Assembly: GCA_030407085.1 (NCBI GenBank)
Contig: CM059584.1
Span: 109,801,001 to 109,865,000, forward strand
Direction: 5' to 3'
DNA from: Trichopria drosophilae
Taxonomy: Eukaryota; Arthropoda; Insecta; Hymenoptera; Diapriidae
Length of the DNA stretch: 64,000 nt
The translations under genes and the position numbers were made by a program. Shown here in pieces: positions 50,905 to 62,111 of the stretch (the first letter of the stretch is position 1; each line of letters starts with the position of its first letter). The notes below the pieces were generated by a model that saw nothing but the letters and a program-made list of their open reading frames with translations, had not been told where the DNA came from and made no database searches.

Positions 50905-51098
50905 TTAAAAATTTGGTTTTCTCATGTTATGTAAGTCCAACTGTCGGGATCATGTTTTGTATATGCGTTTTATTGATAACAACATGCATCGGTAAAATAA
51001 ATGGTGGAAAGTCACAAAAATCGCCCTAACAGTAGCGTCATTTTATTTTAGTTTTCGAAAAGTTAGGTAGATCACAAACGAAAATATTAACCAGTTAA

Positions 51099-51697
51099 CT
51101 GGTGCAAGATTTTCCACTTTTCGTGCCAATTCTGGTAGAAGCGAATCATCCACTAAAATACGTGAAATCTATTTCTTTGAGATTTTCTTGTGTTCCTGAT
51201 TCCGTTTTTAAACTCAGTTTTCATTTTTAAATATCCTAAAGGGTTGAAAAATAAGCTATAGGTTTTCGATATAGCTGATTCCATTTCCAAGTTCAGTTTC
51301 TATTTTATAACATTCTAAAGGGGTGAGGAATAAGGGTTGAAGGTGAAATTTTCATTTTTTCCAGAAACTTAGATCTAGGGGTTCTGGTACCTTGCGTCAA
51401 TTAGATGACATTGTCTTGTCATTCTCGCTTTAGGTGTTAAAATCGAGCAGGTTCTAGTGTACTATATACGTTATCACAAATTATGCGAAACTGATAATAA
51501 ATTCGCATTCAGCAACCCCGAAAACCTTAGTGTCGAAATTTATGTTATAAAGAAGGTTGTCATTTAGAGGTTAGGATTCAGAATTTCAAAAAAAACAACC
51601 AATTATTCTGATAGACCATTCCGAAAAACTTGTATCTCAATTTTGATACAGTACCAGTTATGTCACTTTTTTTTGTACATATATGATACAGTACCAG
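51099..51697. mobile_element. piggyBac-type MITE PB1, copy 2
   Basis: 599 bp flanked by TTAA at 51095-51098 and 51698-51701, starting CTGGTGCAAG and ending GTACCAG. It is longer than copy 1 because of a diverged tandem duplication near 51190-51330 (units around CTGATTCCGTTTTTAAACTC and CTGATTCCATTTCCAAGTTC) and an extra segment of about 190 bp (51375-51565). Non-coding. Confidence 0.85.
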
Positions 51698-52911
51698 TTA
51701 ACCAGTTATGATGATATGAAGATGATATTAAGATGATGAATAATGATACAAACAAACAAAAAAAACTTTTTGGAGAATTTCATAAAATTTTAGGTATTTC
51801 AGGAAAAATTGTGTTGAATAATAAAAATTGTGTTGCATATTGATAATCCTATTGTAAACTTATAATATAAATTAAAAAATTATATCAAAATGCAGTCAGT
51901 TTGATGCTCCATGCCAGTTTGGCGAAATTCAGATGTCTTTTTATAAATTTTGTAGTATCTAAATGATTGCATAACATCGGTTACAGTTAGAAAAATATTT
52001 TCAATATGGCTTTAATCAATTTAAATGACATTCGGTTTATTAATATTTTAAATTACCATAAATACAAATGTACTAACAAATTCAAAATAAAAATTGTAAC
52101 CAAGTTTAATTATTTCCGTTATCCAAGAAACATAATTTTTTTCAACAAAATACACTTCCACTTAAGGAAACATTATACGGAAAAGAAGATTTATATAATT
52201 TTTGTTAAAAACTAATATGGCTTTAATCAATCATTAAAAAAATAATGAATATTAACCCAACATTGAGAATAAAAAGAGTAACCTCTGGACGTCAACTGCA
52301 GTTATCTTATAATTTTTATTGGAAAGAAATGAAATATCTTAGAGAAAAAAACTTCTTTAAATAACCAACAAATATCAGAAACGGTTCATATCAAATTAGA
52401 ATCAAATTATATGATGACGCTTTTATAACATTATTAGAGCCAATTTTTCAGTCCAAGGCTGTAATAATTAAATTTCACTTCTCTAGGTTTCAATTTACTC
52501 TCTTGGAATCACATTTCTTCCTTTGGTGAATTTCACGGTAGGTTTGAATCGATTTATCGATAGTTATATATACTGCTCCGAAAACTGGTTACTGCACGCC
52601 GGCTAGTAGACAATTTTTTTTATGAAAATAGTTTTTAGGATTTTGAAACAAATAAAAAAGAAATAAATCATTAGAGTTTTTTGCATCTAATAAAGAAAGG
52701 ACAAATGATATATCGCGTTGGACTCCGTTCGCTAACAACTTTAAACATCCATTATTTAAACAAAACTAACAATTTTATTGTTTGTTAACTATGCCAACAA
52801 TAAAAAAGCCTAAGTTCTAGAGAGTTGAAATAAAAACCACGCAGTAACCACTGTTTCTATACAATGTTCAGTTGTGTTTCTTTCTTTACATGTATATTAA
52901 CGATATTAGAA

Positions 52912-53075
52912 TAGTATATTATGCAACGAGGCCGAAAATGTCGGTCTTCGATGATTGTGACGTTTGTCGCCCGAGCGAAACGAGAGTGACAATCATAACC
53001 GTTGGATATTTTTAGCGCGACTGGCTTAAGGCTCCATAATTGGCGTCCGAAGGTTCCGCTCTAGTGCGTGAAAGC
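52912..53075 (+). repeat. Diverged relative of dispersed repeat R1
   Basis: It shares with copy C the start AGTATATTATGCAACGAGGC (copy C: AGTATACTATGTCACAAGGG), then the words CGATCTTCGA/CGGTCTTCGA, GAGAGTGACAATCA and GGATATTT in the same order. It then diverges into GGCGTCCGAAGGTTCCGCTC. Confidence 0.55.
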
Positions 53076-53267
53076 GAGCTTCATGCACGGAGTATAGAAA
53101 AATATGTAAAAGCCTGCTCCATTTTTTACTTCTATTAGCTGAAAATTGACTTCTACAGTTTTATAGTGTACAGAGGGCTAAATTCCTGGAAGATCTAGTA
53201 TATTTTTTTGGTGCTAAACACAGATCCGTTGTTAATATTTCAGCATCGCGGCAAGGGTGGGATTACT

Positions 53268-53490
53268 AGTATACTATGTCACAAGGGCGTAATTACCGAT
53301 CTTCGACGAGCGCAAAGTGTGTTGCACGATCGAAGAGAGGGTGACAATCACACTCGTCGGAGGTCGATATTTCGCCCATGTTGCATAAGATATTTTTTAA
53401 TACTACGGGCGTGGGGCTCAATACTTTGCGCCCGAAGATTTCACTGTAGGGCGGAAAATCGAGTTCTACTCCCGGAATGTTAAAAATGGA
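53268..53490 (+). repeat. Dispersed repeat R1, copy C (longest)
   Basis: Fullest copy of the family: AGTATACTATGTCACAAGGG, CGATCTTCGACGAGCGCAAA, GAGGGTGACAATCACACTCG, GGTCGATATTTCGCCCATGT, GCGTGGGGCTCAATACTTTG and AGTTCTACTCCCGGAATGTT. The hairpin GCGCCCG...GGGCGGAAAA is weakened compared with copy A. Confidence 0.8.
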
Positions 53491-54839
53491 CTTTAGTTTC
53501 GGATTCACTGATTCCATGAGGTAGTTAAGGAATGGTCTCTAGTTCAGAAACTTTTTTGGGTGCGGTGTTGTGTAAAACTACTGAATTAAAGACAATTATA
53601 TCATCTCCATTATGTCTCTACAAGATATACAAATGTCTTATCTAAGATCGATGTTCGTATTTCATTTTGTATCAAAAACACATTTGATGTTTATCATTAA
53701 AAGGTATTAGCGTATCTTTAAGTAAGACACCAGTAATACTTTCCATCGAGAATTTTCGAAAATTTTGAGTACTTGTAACTTTTACGACAGTGAAAAATAT
53801 TGAAACCCTTAATACCTTTTATCATTCTAACAAAAATGAGAAATTTGATCGAGTCCATTGCCGAAGCAAGTAGTGCAGATCAATCTTTGGCGCATAATAC
53901 ATTGTACCCTCTTAAATATATTCTACTTAGCTAATTCATTGAATGTATGATTGGATTTCAATGCTCGATTTGCTGGAGGCGTATGCTAAATCCGCTGCCT
54001 GCATATTGTTCCAGACATATAAGAAAGGCGTCGTCGTTTTATTCGACATTACTGCTTCGAAATTACGTAACGTCGATAGGTAGAAACAATGCATCTGATT
54101 TCTGCGCCAAGTAAATTCGTTCTGTCAGACGCAGGCTTTTCTCATGACATAACTGCGTTACGCGAGCTTGACGAGAAGGGGCGGAAGAGGCGGCACGGCG
54201 CCTAGTCACTTTTCAAATCTGCGCATCCCCTGCAGTTGTTCTTTGAGTATCCCGATCATAAACGATTGAAAATTCATTGCACTCTCTGCTCGTGCCATGA
54301 ATTGCAAATTGACCTTTCCAAAGGGCTCAACATACGCAAATGAATTCTGAACAAAATTGTATTTAAATCCCAAGGAACAATAATAACGTTTTTTAACAGG
54401 CTTCGGATAACCTAACAAATAACTAAATATAGTTTTCAAGATGAACATTTGTATTGTTAAGTAACAACATCAGAAGATCATGTGAATTAACCACTCTAGT
54501 CAAAGAATGAATTGTTCGGAGTGTCACTCTTTAAGGGGCGGCTCAGGCCACAAAATCAGCTATATGAAAAAGTTGTTCCAACAATACCAAAAATTATTTT
54601 CTGTAGACATTTTTTACTGACTTATCAATATAGAGCGAAAAAAATTATTATTTTGAAAAAATGCTAATACATTTATTTAATACAAAAATTAGGGTAAACA
54701 TAAAAACACAAAATGTTTAAAATTTTTATTATATTACTCTTGAATTCCTTGTAAAAAATGACTAAAGTAATAATTTGTTTTGTATTTTTTCAACGACTAT
54801 TTCATATGCTGGTTTTCTGCCGGAACTCTCTCCTTATCA

Positions 54840-55590
54840 TATCGGCCCGAGTCGACCGAAAATCGACGGTCGTATTGTGCAAAAAATTAACTTAAAATTG
54901 AACGAGAGCCGGAGGCATTGTTGGTTAATTTTCGGTCGACTTTTTCGATTCTCGACCAAACATAGATCGAGTGCCGGAGATATTTTCGGTTAACTTTCGG
55001 TCGACTTTTTCGATTGTCCACCGAAAATGGACAGAAAGGTATTTTTTTATTGTCGACGCCAAACTTTCATCATTAACTTTTACGAAGTCCACTGAAAATT
55101 GACCGAACAATGGTTTTTTTATTCGGTCTATAATCGCTCGAATTTGACCAAATCGTAAATTGACCCAAAATTTAATTGATCGACTTTCGGCTGACTTTAC
55201 AAAGTTGATAGAAAATTTATTGATAGGTATTTTTTTATTTAGTCGATAATCCGTCGATGTCGGAACAGTCGAATTTTCATTGGTCGATTTTCAGTTGACT
55301 TATATGAAGTTGACCGAAAATTGACCGAATAATGATTTTTTGACCTCGTCAATACTCGGTTGAATTCGCAAAAGTCGATCGGTAGTTGACCCAAAATTTA
55401 ATTGGTCGATTTAAGAAAATTGACCCAAATTCGACGATCAATTTGTGCAAAAAATTGACCGAGTATTGACCGACAATTGACCGATTGGTTTTGTAGATGT
55501 CATATCGACTTTAATTCGACTGAATATTGACCAAATTCGGTATAGTTGACTCTAAATGGACTTAAAAAAAAGGGTCAACCTGGGTCGATA
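54840..55590. repeat. Palindrome-array element of GTCGACCGAAAATTGACCG words
   Basis: About 750 bp packed with variants of GGTCGACTTTTTCGATT, GACCGAAAATTGACCGA and AATTTTCGGTCGACTT in both orientations. It is bounded by TATCGGCCCGAGTCGAC (54840-54856) and, in reverse complement, TATCGACCCAGGTTGAC (55574-55590), which agree at 13 of 17 bases. Non-coding, with the same architecture as 33001-34318. Confidence 0.75.
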
Positions 55591-58589
55591 GGGTAGAAAT
55601 AGACTTCATCGGGTCATAGAGAATGAGTTTTCACGCCATATAGAGTGAGAATTCACTATTCACTAAAGTGACTACATGGTCACTCCACGAAGACGGAAAA
55701 TATACTCCATGTAATTTAGCTAGAAGTATGAACGAAGATTTAATTTTTGTATTTAATTTTTGACCATATGTATTTCGGTTGACTCTCTCATGAAAGAGAA
55801 TTTACTTTTGGCAATCGCAAAATCATTCGTGACGTGTTTTTCGACTCTAAAAATGGTAGTGCTGGTAGAATTTTCTTATTACGGCCCATTTCTGAAAGCA
55901 GTGAGGTGAAATGTCTCAAACTTCTTTGCCACAAAAAGAAAACCCATGTATTCCATGGTTAAGTATGCTATGTTTATATAGATGTACACATTCTTGTATC
56001 TATAACTAATATTGTATATATTACTAAAAAAATTGTTCTTGATGCCATAGATAAAACTGTAAAAAACCTACATTTTTACGACATATACAAACATTTTTGT
56101 TTGTTCAGAAAGTAAGAAACAAAGATGCTCGATTCTTCATTGTACAATGTACATCATAAAATTATTTGTTATTGACGAATTACATAGGATTTTACATAGG
56201 TAGTTACGAACGTACAACTAGAAGAATATTATTATTATTTACCAGAAACAAACTATATTATACATTATAATCTATTTAAACTCTCATTTTATTTGATTTC
56301 TATTATCAGCCTGCCATTCATCCACACTCGACTGTAAACTTTAAAGATTAGAGCTATTCTATGTATAACAAGAATCGAAATAACCGGGAAAAATATTTAT
56401 TTTTAGCTCTAATAACAATTTAATGTCATGAAGCAGTTTATAAAGTAATTAGCATATAATAATGACATACAACTATTTTTGTACAGCAATCGATAGAGGC
56501 TCATCGTACGTGACAAAGCGTAAGCTGCAAATTACTTATTTCTTAAATAACTGTCTTTCATAACAATGAATTACGAAGATGTTCAATCAAAGCTCTAATC
56601 TTTAAACCTTTTGCAGTTGGAATGGATATAAATTTGATATATAATCACATATATAATTAAGGCGATGAACTTTGAAGGAATACATTTTTGTAATTTAAAG
56701 AAATAACTGCGAAGGTCTAATTTAATGTATAGTTGTTTATATCGAATTAAATGTTTATTCTACGACCGAAGAGGAGAAATTTAAGCTGCTAATTTAAATA
56801 AATCATGATCGTCCAAAAATATAACAGTATTCGAATTTCAGTGAGTATTCTCGATTAGTTATGCAGGAAACCAAAAATAATAAATAATCCTCGATATATT
56901 AAATTTTTTTGACATTCCCATATTATAATTTTTCTGCATTAAAAAAAATATGTATTTGTAGTGCAAGAAATCGTCAGGTTTAATACATCAATAATGCTAT
57001 AGTTCTGCTGTTTGCTATATTATTAGGATTACATAAAATAAAATGATTATATGTTTTAATTTATGTGTCACGGTGACAGCTCGATTTTTCGAGTACTTGA
57101 ATCTGAAATATTTCATAATTTCTATTTGTGGAAAGTTACACGAACACCGAGTCAAACTTCATTTGAAATAAAAATATCCACAAAATTTTTCAGTTTGTTA
57201 TTTTGTTTATAGGATGCAGCATGTTATTAGAATTTCCTTAATTTCAAAACGAAATGTAATGAAAAAAGTGAAAAAAGTAGAAACGATATGAAGATACATA
57301 TTTTGATGTTGTTGATAATATAATTTCCTAACCTAGAAATTGTAAATTAAACAGTAACATAGATATATTTTTGTCCCAATCTATTTTAGGGTTCTTTTAC
57401 ATGTTGTTTATGTATGCCTTGGGTTATACGCTTTTTAATGAAAATACGACCTTTCTAATAGCTAATTTTATTATATTAATCTTAATAACATGCACTCATA
57501 TTTTCGAGACATTGAAATTGAATTGTATGACATGATTTTATACTTTCAGTTTTATGCATGTTCCTTCTTTAAAAAAATATTTAAAGTGAACTGTGTCATG
57601 ATTTGTTTGGTATACCTTTATACGCACATATTTATGGGAACGCCTAATCAGCCACTTTTTATTCATCCGCCTTATTAGATCTGCCATTTTGAATTTTTGA
57701 AATCTGGTTTCAGAGTCTCAATCAGCAATCTCGAAACCCCTCCTTCGAGTAACGAGTTTCGAGAAAATCTGATTGATTTTTTAATTTTTTATCCCTTATA
57801 TTTTATCTGACATTTTGAATTTTGAAATTTGATAATATTACTTTTTATTAACTCATATTTAATCTTTCATTCTTGTTGCATTGTAAGATATAATATATAG
57901 TGTATTTTGGTACTATTTTATTAATTTATTTTATTGTTTATATATTTATGCATTTTTATTTATTTTTTTTTGTTGGTGGAGTTTTTCCAGAGTTAAACTT
58001 TTTTCAATTTTTCAGTTTAAAAAGTCCTAAAATCCATTAGATTTTTATCGTTTCTTTAAAAAAAATATCCTTTGTTCCCAATAATTCCAAATTTGAGAAA
58101 AATGCTCACTATCTAATGCATGTAATTTTTGAACCCAATCGTTGTAACAAAGAGTAGTAGAACAAGATTTTTTGTATTACCGAGTGGACCCAAAATGACT
58201 GCTAGAAGGTCGGAATTTTCCAAAATTCGCATTTTTTCTGAGATATCCTCCGTTTTAACATATGCTACATTGTTGATAGAATGATTTCATACAGTACACG
58301 TATGCTGGTGTGGATGGATAGTCAAAAAACTCAGCTGAGCTTTAATTGTCTGAATACTCTTTTAAGTTTACTCACAATATTTTTTAGTATGTACTTGTTT
58401 GCTTATTCGTTATATCTTTCGCCATATTCGTTATAGACATATTATTATATATATTGTACTATACAATATTTAGTAATGCATCGACTTTTGGTATTACAAG
58501 AGGGAGAAAGGCGTTCTCCATTCACCTATATATAAACTTAATACTCCTCAAAAGAAATTGAGTACTTGAATGTTTATTTTCACTGTCTC

Positions 58590-59515
58590 TTAAGTTCACT
58601 CTGTTCACTACTACTTTTCTTATTGTTTGCCATCACAAAAACGAACACTCTTTTCTATGTCTTCTGGCTCCTTCCCCTTCCTCTCTCTTTATCATTCTCC
58701 TCATTCATTTTCCGTTTATTTCATTTAATATCTACTCTTCTTCTTTTCCTTTCAAAGTATCTACAAAATCTCTCTCTTCCAAAATCCTTCATCTCATCCA
58801 TTTTCATCGCCATCACCAATTTATTTCTCCTTTACATGAAGAAAGCATTTTTAACCGCCCTTTCTTTTATATCCGCTTCGTTTAAAAATTTCAACCTACT
58901 CTTGCATCGTCTTCTTTTTCACTTTTTACTTTAAGAGATTTTAATTCTACTTCATCCTCGGAAAATTTCTTCAAATTTTGCTTCCCACCTCCCTTTCTTC
59001 CCTCCTTTCACTATTATGTTATTTATAATCTCCTATTTCCGTTCTTCTCTTTTATCGACATGTCTCTCTCTCTCTCTCCCCCTCGCTCTCTCTCACTCTC
59101 TCCCCTTTTCTCTTTTCCATTAAATTTTAGTTTTTCCTCTTGCACTGCTCGATTTATTTTTCGCATTTTTCAAGCATCTCTTTCATCTCTTTTATTAAAA
59201 TAATTATATTCTAGTAAAAAGTTGAAATATTTATTTCTGCCATTTTCCTAGTTACCTCTCTCCCTCCCCTTTTTCTCTTCTTTTCTGGCTTTATGTATCT
59301 TTCCAGCCGAGTGTCGCTGCACAAACAATTTTGTTTCACCTTTCACCAATATTTTGTTTCCTATTCAGTCTCTCCCTTCCTTTTAAAACTTCCCTTCTCT
59401 TCCTCATATAATACACGTAATAATTTTCTTCCTAAAACTTCTAATCCTATCACTCCATGTATCTTATGTGCATTTCTATTTCATTTTCGCTTATTTCCTT
59501 TACGCGACTCATGAC
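58590..59515. other. Long pyrimidine-rich strand (C/T-biased) with CT microsatellite
   Basis: For over 900 bp the + strand is strongly enriched in T and C, with a pure CT core at 59059-59110 (CTCTCTCTCTCTCCCCCTCG). + frames in it encode Leu/Phe/Ser-rich strings (122 codons at 58566) that reflect base bias and are not a credible membrane protein. Such tracts can form triplex or affect transcription; no function is shown. Confidence 0.6.
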
Positions 59516-59708
59516 ATGACTTTTTTTTCTCACTCTTTAGATTGCGCTTCTGTTTATCCGGTACTCGTTAACAATTGATAGCAACGTTAACTAGCGCTTA
59601 CTTTGCTATACATATTAATGCCTAATTCGTTAAAACACCTTATAGTCATGAACTTTTTTTATTAAATCGCGGAAAGTGATATTACTTATGCTTGCAAATT
59701 ATTTCAAT

Positions 59709-59775
59709 GGGATGTGCGGCTGAGTGGTTCTGAGCCTAGGTTTTTATGCAGCGGTCGGTTCGAGTGCCACTCGAA
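59709..59775 (+). repeat. tRNA-like (SINE) pol III head
   Basis: GTGCGGCTGAGTGGTTCTGA matches a tRNA A box (TGGCNNAGTGG type), and CGGTCGGTTCGAGTGCCACT lies at B-box distance, followed by TATTTTTTTTATTTATTT. The T-loop is one base out of register and no sound anticodon arm forms, so this is a tRNA-derived SINE head rather than a functional tRNA. Confidence 0.5.
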
Positions 59776-59837
59776 GTATTTTTTTTATTTATTTAATTTT
59801 AATGGAACAAAAAATGGATAAATTCTTAGTTTATTTT

Positions 59838-59960
59838 AATGTTCCTGCAATATTCCACAGGAATATTCCAAAGATTGGACATTTCACCGTTTCCTTTATA
59901 TGGATGGAATATTTTTTAGGAATATTCCTGGAATATGAATGGAATATGAATGGAATAAAG
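59838..59960. repeat. Small field of GGAATATTCC palindromes
   Basis: GGAATATTCC or close variants recur at about 59845, 59860 and 59919, followed by GGAATATGAATGGAATATGA. It is a miniature version of the larger palindrome arrays and sits directly after the SINE-like head. Confidence 0.5.
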
Positions 59961-60571
59961 ATTATTATTTGAGAAATAATAAAAAAGAAAGTTTATGTTA
60001 ATTTTGAACTAATTTTTTTTACAATGGAAAATCTTACCGATAATTCGAACGCTGTATAGTTTGCATAATTTAATATTTAATCGCAGAAGTGTAATAACCC
60101 AAGTTGATTTCGGTTATAAAGCAACATAGTAAATATTATTTCTTTCAAATGGCAAAGCAGAATGGGTCTTATATGAAAATAGACACCCCAACCAGAAAAA
60201 TAAATAAATTTCCCCTTATTTTCTGTCATAGTGCGATAATTATTCCCATATGCTATTTCGTCAAAATAATCCCTTTTATTGTTTTTCGTTCCGTAATAAT
60301 ACCGTCGTATGTAATAAATCATAATATATAATAGTGAAATTTGAGCCTTGTTAAACATTAAATTCAACCAACAATATAGCAAGTATAACTATTCGAGATA
60401 AAAACTGTCAATGAGTTATTTGAATTATGAGAAAATTGGGATAAGAATACATAAAAAGAATTTCTCCGCTTGTACCATATATAAGCATGGGAGAAAATAG
60501 CCGGCGGTATACTAACTAGATGGTAAAATAAGATACAGCCATAATTGTTAATTAATTTTACTGTCCGAGTA

Positions 60572-60834
60572 CAGTAGAGTACCGGTATATTTCCTTCTTG
60601 GTTCCTCGTCTTCCCCTCCCGTCTCCTTATATTTGTCAAAAGAAGGGGAGCGCCACTTTTCCCACTCTCCTCAATCGCGCTATGCTCGTGACGTCAGAGC
60701 AGGCCCTTCCTGAGGACCCAGCCCGCAAAGTGGGGGAAAAAGAGAGCGGTGACAGACAAATATAACGGGACGGAAGCGGACAAATATGCTGGGATGCAAA
60801 TATAGCGAGATGCAATTATACCGGGACTCTACTG
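60572..60834. mobile_element. pogo/Tigger-type MITE
   Basis: 263 bp flanked by TA. The left end CAGTAGAGTACCGGTATATT pairs with the right end in reverse complement CAGTAGAGTCCCGGTATAAT. CAGTAGA-type ends and a TA target are typical of pogo-like elements. The interior is GC-richer (GAAGGGGAGCGCCACTTTTC) and non-coding. It lies only about 200 bp before the acceptor of the hinge exon. Confidence 0.8.
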
Positions 60835-61037
60835 TAGTAACCTTGACAAATAATATAATCAAAATTACTATTTAGATAGTAAACCCTGCTATTTCTTTTT
60901 TCCGCAAGCTTTGGCACAATTAAGTGGCATTGACAACGACGGTTGTCGTATTAACATTAAACGTAATATAGTTTACAAAACATTAAATTTTGGAAATGAT
61001 ATGTATATAAAAGGAAAAATCTTACGTTTTGTTCCAG

Positions 61038-61152
61038 CTGTTCAGAATGAACGACAGCCACGTAACACGGCGACCATAAGACCTGAAGCTCTCGTTGAGA
61101 TGGATCAGGAACGAGCCCTTCGCGAAGCTGCAGTCGCAGTCAGTGTTTTCGG
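61038..61152 (+). CDS. Hr51: Hr51/unf nuclear receptor, internal exon: C-terminal extension of the DBD and hinge
   Basis: A 115-nt internal exon. The first two bases complete an Ala codon (G|CT), and it then reads AVQNERQPRNTATIRPEAL, VEMDQERALREAAVAVSVF with a split Gly codon at the end. AVQNERQPRNTATIRPE is the C-terminal extension just after the zinc fingers and matches what I remember of insect Hr51 and vertebrate NR2E3, where AVQNERQPR is nearly invariant. The acceptor is GTTTTGTTCCAG and the donor is CGG|GTAAGT (phase 2). Upstream intron sequence happens to stay open in the same frame from an ATG at 60911, but the splice site and the break in similarity put the exon start at 61038. The ligand-binding domain must lie in exons beyond the window. 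Confidence 0.92.
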
Positions 61153-61179
61153 GTAAGTCATTTCTTTTGTGGACGATTA

Positions 61180-61570
61180 TTTTTTATACGATAAGTACGT
61201 TGGCGTGAAACGAGTGTAAGAGGATGATGTCAATTTTTAACCGGATCAAAGAGGATCGATCCTCATGGTTGTTGCAAAGTGAGTAGACGCAGAGCAGAAA
61301 GGACGATGTGGCTACATACCACGTTTGATCTTGGGAAGATGTTATCTTCAACATCCCGGGCAGAGTGCGCGACATCACGCCACGCCGAGCGTGATCAATC
61401 ATGAAAAATTACCTTTGACTACCCACCGACCGAGCCATGGCCTCAGGTTGTCGAAGCCTCGAGTTGGAAATAATTAGAAATCCATATCGACACCGAAGGA
61501 CGGATGATAAAGCGCTTGTTAAACGACCTGTAGCGAAAAGCTTTGTCACGGGAAACATTAAGCGCTCGTA
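61180..61570. promoter_or_regulatory. GC-richer block beside the hinge exon, candidate intronic enhancer
   Basis: Non-repetitive, mixed-composition sequence immediately 3' of the exon, including GCGCGACATCACGCCACGCC and GAGCGTGATCAATCATGAAA (with a TGATCAATCA core). There is no coding frame continuing the receptor. Function is inferred only from composition. Confidence 0.3.
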
Positions 61571-62111
61571 CACATCGAACACTACTTACCACCTTCAAAA
61601 GTAGATTGAATAATCGATTTTCAAATATGTTGTACAGTTTGAAAGATGGTCTTGGGTCAGTATCCCAAAAAGATCTCTAAAAAAGAGCAATCACTAGATT
61701 CAGTGACTACTCATTGGACCTCTGTGATTCCTACTGAAAGAGTACACTAAAATCAAAATCTTGTAACTAATCATATAAACCGATTTTCGCCCGAAATGTA
61801 TTTATAAAATGGCTTCTCTTAACTCGAGCGAATTTCAACTTCTCAAAGAGAGTGATTGAAAATAACAACATATGTCAATAATTAAAACGACTCCTTTAAG
61901 ATGTAAATATGTTGACGAAATGATGATGGTGTGCATAAAAATGTAAGATCTGTAAAAATTTATTGGAATTCAAATCTTAGCTGTTCCTATTCCAAAGATG
62001 TTTGTATTCAGTATATTACTTATCGGATCAATTATATTTGATGTATGTATGATGTATGTATTAAATGTGATATATATATATATATATATATATATTCACA
62101 TTTGTTATATA

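Larger units (their letters stand above)
42627..61037 (+). other. Hr51 intron after the second zinc finger (18,411 bp)
   Basis: It runs from donor GTAAGT to acceptor TTTTGTTCCAG and is phase 1. It holds the features listed below. Unlisted stretches (42.6-43.3, 43.5-44.5, 45.0-46.6, 48.5-49.7, 51.7-52.9, 53.5-54.8 and 55.6-58.5 kb) are AT-rich with no supported gene. Confidence 0.85.

Noticed and set aside
58566..58934. 122-codon hydrophobic frame resembling a membrane protein
   Set aside because: Leu/Phe/Ser content is produced by the C/T-rich strand; it continues beyond the frame with the same bias.
59709..59780. Functional tRNA gene
   Set aside because: A and B boxes are present, but no proper anticodon stem-loop or acceptor stem; a SINE head fits better.
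60911..61037. Upstream in-frame ATG as an alternative start for the hinge exon
   Set aside because: The sequence has no receptor similarity, the acceptor at 61036-61037 is good, and joining to the second-finger exon is in frame.
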